The notes under the pieces are model-generated. The model was not told the DNA's origin. It made no database searches and saw only the letters and a list, made by a program, of their open reading frames with translations. A stretch of DNA of 64,000 nucleotides. Source: CAZKBP01 sp964551015 (GTDB lineage Bacteria > Bacteroidota > Bacteroidia > Cytophagales > Microscillaceae). Positions 60,860 through 64,000 of this stretch are shown piece after piece (the stretch's first letter is position 1; each line of letters starts with the position of its first letter). The DNA is taken from assembly GCA_964551015.1 (NCBI GenBank), contig CAZKBP010000009.1, forward strand, positions 62,001 through 126,000. The letters run 5' to 3'. The position numbers and the translations under genes were made by a program.

Positions 60860-60929
60860 TACAACGGCGGCGGCTAAACGGCGTAGCCAGCTTTTGCTGG
60901 CTATGAACGTTTTAGCCATTGTTGTAGCC
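60860..60929 (-). other. attC-like recombination site
   Basis: 70 bp, the clearest example. Outer TACAAC / GTTGTA, next GGCTAAA-ACG with CGTTTTAGCC, and an inner perfect stem TAGCCAGC-TTTT-GCTGGCTA (60893-60903 region). One unpaired base per arm breaks the symmetry, as attC requires. Its outer minus-strand ends are GGCTACAAC (last bases of the 60942-61385 cassette) and GTTGTAC (first bases of the next). Confidence 0.7.
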
Positions 60930-60941
60930 AGTTTTCATTTT

Positions 60942-61385
60942 TTAATCTTCGGGAAGTTTACCATTTCTCCATTCTTCGTAAGTTACGAATGAATTCCATT
61001 CGACTTCGCATCTTTCATAGTTAAACTCCCATTCTACCCAGTATCCGTCCTTTCCTTTTAAAAAGTATCCGTCCAGCATTATTCTTCTTTTTTCACCGTC
61101 AATTTCGGTATTTGCTACTTCTTGCCAATAAGCTCCTAAATTATCGGGGACTTCAATTAGTTTGAATTTTTCTTCATGGAAATAGGCTTTAAATTTTTCA
61201 TTTGAAATTCCCTCAATAGTGAAAATTGTTTTACCCATTATTATCCCATCTCCGATTTTACCCTCAACATAATCTTCTAATTTTGCCCAATCAAAAGTCA
61301 ATTTTATATCATTTCCATTTCGTTCTTCTTTCTCGAAGTGAGAGTCGTGAAGCGAAAGTCTTTTGATATTTGAGGTAATCTTCAT
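60942..61385 (-). CDS. Cassette gene: hypothetical protein (first in array)
   Basis: A 147-residue soluble protein, mainly beta strands with many aromatic and acidic residues (DIKLTFDWAKLEDY, TIFTIEGISNEKFKAYFHEEKF, GYWVEWEFNYERCEVEW). No signal peptide. It is the cassette nearest to the right attI-like repeat. On the minus strand the sequence from that repeat reads GTTGTAGCC, then about 20 bp, then this ATG. The gene ends 13 bp before its own GGCTACAAC core. I do not recognise the family; a beta-rich scaffold or an immunity protein are possible. Confidence 0.7.
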   Translation of the reverse strand: MKITSNIKRLSLHDSHFEKEERNGNDIKLTFDWAKLEDYVEGKIGDGIIMGKTIFTIEGISNEKFKAYFHEEKFKLIEVPDNLGAYWQEVANTEIDGEKRRIMLDGYFLKGKDGYWVEWEFNYERCEVEWNSFVTYEEWRNGKLPED

Positions 61386-61408
61386 TTTTTCTTTTTCCTA
61401 ATTGGCTA

Positions 61409-61592
61409 CAACACCCTAATATACGACATTCGTTTATTTTTTCTTTAGAAGGTTCGTTTATCCAATCTCTTATTTTTTTCTTAATAAGCTCTATCTTGTT
61501 CATCGTCAGTGATATATACACGATTATCGGGCATCAGGAGAAAACAGGAAACGAATGTCGCCTCTGCTTATTCAGGATTTGGTTTCAAAGTT
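61409..61592. repeat. attI-like direct repeat, right copy
   Basis: 184 bp, same as 58402-58585 with about ten differences. The 12-bp inverted repeat CGACATTCGTTT / AAACGAATGTCG is kept (61424-61560). Its left end sits exactly at the AAC core where the first cassette begins; its right end runs into the recombinase fragment. Position and orientation are those of attI in an integron. Confidence 0.7.
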
Positions 61593-61594
61593 CA

Positions 61595-61855
61595 GGTAAA
61601 AGCTCTCTATACAACGATACGCCCAAAGTACAATCAAGACGTACCTGTTTGGCTAAATTTCTCAAAGCCTTTGAAAAGTACGAACTTGATCAGGTCTCAG
61701 AAAAAAATATTGAGAATTATATTACCCATCTGCTCCAAAGTGAAAAAATTAGCGATACCTATCAAAAACAAGTGCTGGGTACGATTGCTAAGTTTTATGA
61801 GCTGACCTATGATAAGAAACTTAGAATTATTTACAGATTTGAGAAATCTCTATAG
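61595..61855 (+). pseudogene. Truncated tyrosine recombinase (N-terminal fragment)
   Basis: An open frame of about 87 codons continuing from the repeat encodes a helix bundle like the core-binding (SAM-like) domain of XerC/XerD/IntI integrases: TCLAKFLKAFEKYELDQVSE, KNIENYITHLLQSEKIS, then TYQKQVLGTIAKFYELTYDKKL. The catalytic domain with the R-H-R-Y residues is missing: the frame stops at 61855. It may also lack its true start, because the frame upstream runs through the repeat without a convincing ATG. It is oriented away from the cassettes, as intI is. I read it as a dead integron-type integrase; any other tyrosine recombinase is possible. Confidence 0.5.
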
Positions 61856-62258
61856 TAGAGTTGATATACATAAAGCCACTTTTTCGTTTGTGGATAGCAT
61901 TCGGGATCAAACTATTTTCGTAGACCAAAATCAAGCGAAGCACCAACATTTTTCTGAGTATATAAAAAAATTAGAAGAAATTCTCTTGGAAGAAATTGCC
62001 CTAACTGCTGTCGGAAAAGTAGTGGCACTCACCCCCTTGGACGCGCAATCTGAAATTGATCACCTCGTGTGGATAGAAGCAGAGATTTCCAACAGGAAAG
62101 AGAGAATTAAAGTAAAACTTAACAAAGAGAAGTACAATCTTGCGATCGATGCCTATAAAGAGGATCTATCCGTCTCCTTAAAAGGGAAAGCTAGACGTAC
62201 CAAAAGTCAGTATTACATCTCCGAAATAGATAAATTCGAGATTTATTGGAATGAATAA
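61809..62258 (+). CDS. Hypothetical protein at the right edge of the array
   Basis: A 149-residue cytoplasmic protein: from about residue 20, RVDIHKATFSFVDSIRDQTIFV, then a helical part (FSEYIKKLEEILLEEIALTAVG), and beta strands to the end (TPLDAQSEIDHLVWIEAEISNRKERI). The first 15 residues overlap the recombinase fragment in another frame, so the start is doubtful and the gene may be the 3' part of a longer one cut by the element. No family recognised. It is separated by 57 bp from the next gene. Confidence 0.5.
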   Translation: MIRNLELFTDLRNLYSRVDIHKATFSFVDSIRDQTIFVDQNQAKHQHFSEYIKKLEEILLEEIALTAVGKVVALTPLDAQSEIDHLVWIEAEISNRKERIKVKLNKEKYNLAIDAYKEDLSVSLKGKARRTKSQYYISEIDKFEIYWNE

Positions 62259-62303
62259 GTCCGAGCAATGACCTTAGCCCCTGTTTTTCTAGCCAACAAT
62301 TGC

Positions 62304-62311
62304 TAACTTTG
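62304..62311 (+). promoter_or_regulatory. -7 promoter element abutting the glycohydrolase start
   Basis: TAACTTTG is an exact TAnnTTTG match ending 5 bp before the ATG at 62316, so the message would be leaderless or nearly so. Confidence 0.45.
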
Positions 62312-62315
62312 ATGT

Positions 62316-63362
62316 ATGCTGACCCCCCAACTCGTAGACCAAATCAAAGGACTTATTTTTGGTCAAGCCATTGGCGATGCGCTCGGTTTAGGAACCGAGT
62401 TTATGAGCAAACAACAAGTGCATCAACATTATCCTGATCTGCTCACTGACTACTGGCAAATCGTGCAGGATCAGCATCGCTCCCGTTGGCTCCAAGGTGA
62501 GTGGACGGACGATACCGATCAGATGATCTGCATCCTAGACAGCCTGATCGTAACCCGTCAGGTCAACTCCTACAATATTGCTACTCGTATTTACGATTGG
62601 GCTTTTAATGCCGGACGAGGGATCGGACAAACCGTCCACAAAGTACTTACGCATCCGGCTTTCTTGTCAGGCCCCTATGCCGCTGCCCGTGAAATATGGC
62701 AGGAAGGAAACCGACAAGGAGCTGCCAATGGAGGCGTGATGCGAACCGCCATCTTAGGCGTTTGGGATTATCAGAAGCCACAAAAAATCAAAATCAACGC
62801 CGAAAAAGTCTGCAAAATCACACACTATGACCCCCGCTGCGTGGGCTCCTGCGTGGTCATTTGCCTAGCCGTGGGAGAATTGCTCAAAGGCGAAAAAGAC
62901 ATGGATCGTATCATTCAATATCTGATTGAGGAGGCAGACGCTTATGATGAAAGAATCCAAGCATACATCAAACCACAGCGGTCGGGCCTGAGTAATTTTT
63001 TTGTTTCTAAATGGGGAGATTTGGTTTACCAAAAAAAGCAAGCCCCACGCCTTACTTCCAACTTGGCCGACCTAGAACTCAGCGAACCAGAAAGTATTGG
63101 CTACACGCTCAAAGCCATGGGAGCTGGCATTTGGGCTTTGAAATACGCAAAATCTTATGAAGACGGAATTCTCCAGATTGTCCACGAGGGAGGGGATGCC
63201 GATACCAACGCCTCGGTAGCCGGAGCAATTCTGGGAACAAAGTTTGGCTATTCCCAAATACCCAAAAGATGGATTAAGGGCTTACTCCATCGTAATTTTT
63301 TAGAAGAAAAAATAGAGAAGCTGCTCCAAGTACTCGATAAAAAGACCACTCAGTCCACCTGA
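62316..63362 (+). CDS. ADP-ribosylglycohydrolase family protein
   Basis: A 348-residue member of the ARH/DraG family, all helical. The two metal sites are visible: WTDDTDQM at about 63-70 and HEGGDADTNASVAGAILG near residue 290. Other family parts: GLIFGQAIGDALGLGTEFM at the start and AANGGVMRTAILG in the middle. Such enzymes remove ADP-ribose from proteins or small molecules, using two Mg ions. No partner ADP-ribosyltransferase is seen in the window. It starts right after the array, with a near-abutting -7 box. Confidence 0.94.
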   Translation: MLTPQLVDQIKGLIFGQAIGDALGLGTEFMSKQQVHQHYPDLLTDYWQIVQDQHRSRWLQGEWTDDTDQMICILDSLIVTRQVNSYNIATRIYDWAFNAGRGIGQTVHKVLTHPAFLSGPYAAAREIWQEGNRQGAANGGVMRTAILGVWDYQKPQKIKINAEKVCKITHYDPRCVGSCVVICLAVGELLKGEKDMDRIIQYLIEEADAYDERIQAYIKPQRSGLSNFFVSKWGDLVYQKKQAPRLTSNLADLELSEPESIGYTLKAMGAGIWALKYAKSYEDGILQIVHEGGDADTNASVAGAILGTKFGYSQIPKRWIKGLLHRNFLEEKIEKLLQVLDKKTTQST

Positions 63363-63395
63363 TTTATTTTTAACCCACTTAAAAACTTGCCTATC

Positions 63396-64000
63396 ATGAC
63401 GACCATTCAAGAAATTATCCAAACGCTGGAAGCACTCGCCCCCTCACGCTACCAGGAAGGCTACGACAATGCCGGACTCATCGTCGGGCAACCGCACCAA
63501 ACTGTATCAGGAGTGCTCTTGGCTCTGGATGCTCTCGAAGAAGTCATCGAGGAGGCTATTCACCTGAATTACAATTTAGTAGTAGCGCATCATCCCATCG
63601 TTTTTAAAGGTTTGAAACAAATCAACGGCAAAAATTATGTAGAGCGTACCGTCATCAAAGCCATCAAACATGATATTGCCATCTACGCTATTCACACCAA
63701 TCTGGATAATGTACATCAGGGAGTGAATTTTAAAATCGCGGAAAAAATTGGCCTAGAAAAAGTAAAAATCCTCGCTCCCAAACCACAAACACTCCTCAAG
63801 TTGGTTACTTTCGCGCCACTCGCAGATACCGAAAAAGTACTTCAGGCTCTGGGCGAAGCCGGAGCCGGACAAATCGGAGAATACAAAAATTGTAGCTTCC
63901 GCAGTGTGGGGACAGGGAGTTTTCAGCCTACCGAGCAAGCCCATCCGCACATTGGGCAAGCTCATCAACTGGAAGAAGTGGAAGAAAATCGCCTGGAAGT
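63396..64000 (+). CDS. Nif3-like dinuclear metal centre protein, partial
   Basis: The first 201 codons of a gene that runs off the right edge of the window. The opening TIQEIIQTLEALAPSRYQEGYDNAGLIVG, LLALDALEEVIEEAI, VVAHHPIVFKGLKQI and YAIHTNLDNVHQGVN contain the metal ligands of the Nif3/YbgI (GTP cyclohydrolase I type 2 homologue) family: HH in VVAHHP and the H/N/D segment. The catalytic role is unsettled. The start is 34 bp after the glycohydrolase stop, so the two may be co-transcribed. Confidence 0.9.
   Translation, partial: MTTIQEIIQTLEALAPSRYQEGYDNAGLIVGQPHQTVSGVLLALDALEEVIEEAIHLNYNLVVAHHPIVFKGLKQINGKNYVERTVIKAIKHDIAIYAIHTNLDNVHQGVNFKIAEKIGLEKVKILAPKPQTLLKLVTFAPLADTEKVLQALGEAGAGQIGEYKNCSFRSVGTGSFQPTEQAHPHIGQAHQLEEVEENRLE

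Larger units (their letters stand above)
58254..61855 (-). mobile_element. Integron-like cassette array (degenerate)
   Basis: Overall element. Four unrelated genes, all on the minus strand, are each separated by attC-like hairpins (59569-59633, 60179-60415, 60860-60929). The first bases of a cassette complement its own last bases: TTGTAGCC and GGCTACAA for the genes at 60942-61385 and 58695-59564, TTGTATG and CATACAA for 59639-60028, and TTGTA/TACAA only for 60423-60848. That is the rule for integron cassettes. A 184-bp repeat at both ends (58402-58585, 61409-61592) is the best attI candidate, and a tyrosine-recombinase fragment starts right after the right copy and points away from the cassettes. 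Boundaries are approximate. Confidence 0.65.

Noticed and set aside
1..64000. tRNA and rRNA genes
   Set aside because: I saw no cloverleaf or rRNA sequence while reading the intergenic regions. A tRNA scan would be decisive.

Overview
The window looks like a chromosomal segment from a member of the Bacteroidota, most likely a Cytophagales-like bacterium; I do not name a genus. Evidence for this: several genes are preceded by the Bacteroidota -7 promoter element TAnnTTTG instead of -35/-10 boxes, clear Shine-Dalgarno sites are scarce, there is a TonB receptor paired with a DUF4249 lipoprotein, and the block yqeY-cvpA-hydrolase-CBS-nadK-DUF6089-uppS-bamA-ompH diverges from pdxJ as is usual in this phylum.

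Layout. 0.3-10 kb: envelope lipoproteins, a GlxA-type AraC regulator with an exported DJ-1 protein, a TonB receptor/DUF4249 pair, and a YtxJ-like thiol protein. 10.1-12 kb: an NtrC-type sigma-54 activator. Just upstream of it lies a gene-free segment holding a dyad, a sigma-54-like -24/-12 promoter and a strong terminator, which I read as a probable small RNA gene. 12-16.7 kb: a BlaI/M56-peptidase pair with three near-identical operators, then queA-pap2. 17-25 kb: a membrane-bound STAND ATPase with WD40 repeats, a beta-barrel protein, an M23-LysM peptidase and a YfhO protein. 25-33 kb: dps, tpiA, a ChaN-like protein, folB, a DivIVA protein, a WD40 protein, an acetyltransferase and an exported nuclease fused to an OB-fold-like domain.

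33-45 kb is the outer-membrane biogenesis block: four Skp/OmpH domains in three genes, bamA, uppS, two DUF6089 proteins, nadK and others, ending at the divergent pdxJ. 45.4-49.7 kb is a peptide export locus: a C39-peptidase ABC transporter, a 62-residue double-glycine precursor whose predicted core has no cysteine, and an HlyD adaptor. 49.8-58.1 kb: an aminotransferase, rpmE2, a GlmU-like protein, a TPR protein, an SRPBCC protein, a TIGR00725 protein, aroA, and a btaA-btaB pair that should make the betaine lipid DGTS.

58.1-61.9 kb has the logic of an integron. Four unrelated genes on the minus strand are separated by attC-like hairpins. In three of the four, and partly in the fourth, the first bases of the cassette are the complement of its own last bases. 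A 184-bp attI-like repeat flanks the array on both sides. The right copy runs into a divergent, truncated tyrosine-recombinase fragment; the left copy abuts what looks like the 3' end of a group II intron lodged in an attC site. The window closes with an ADP-ribosylglycohydrolase and the start of a Nif3-like gene.

All calls were made by reading the sequence; no database search or folding program was run.
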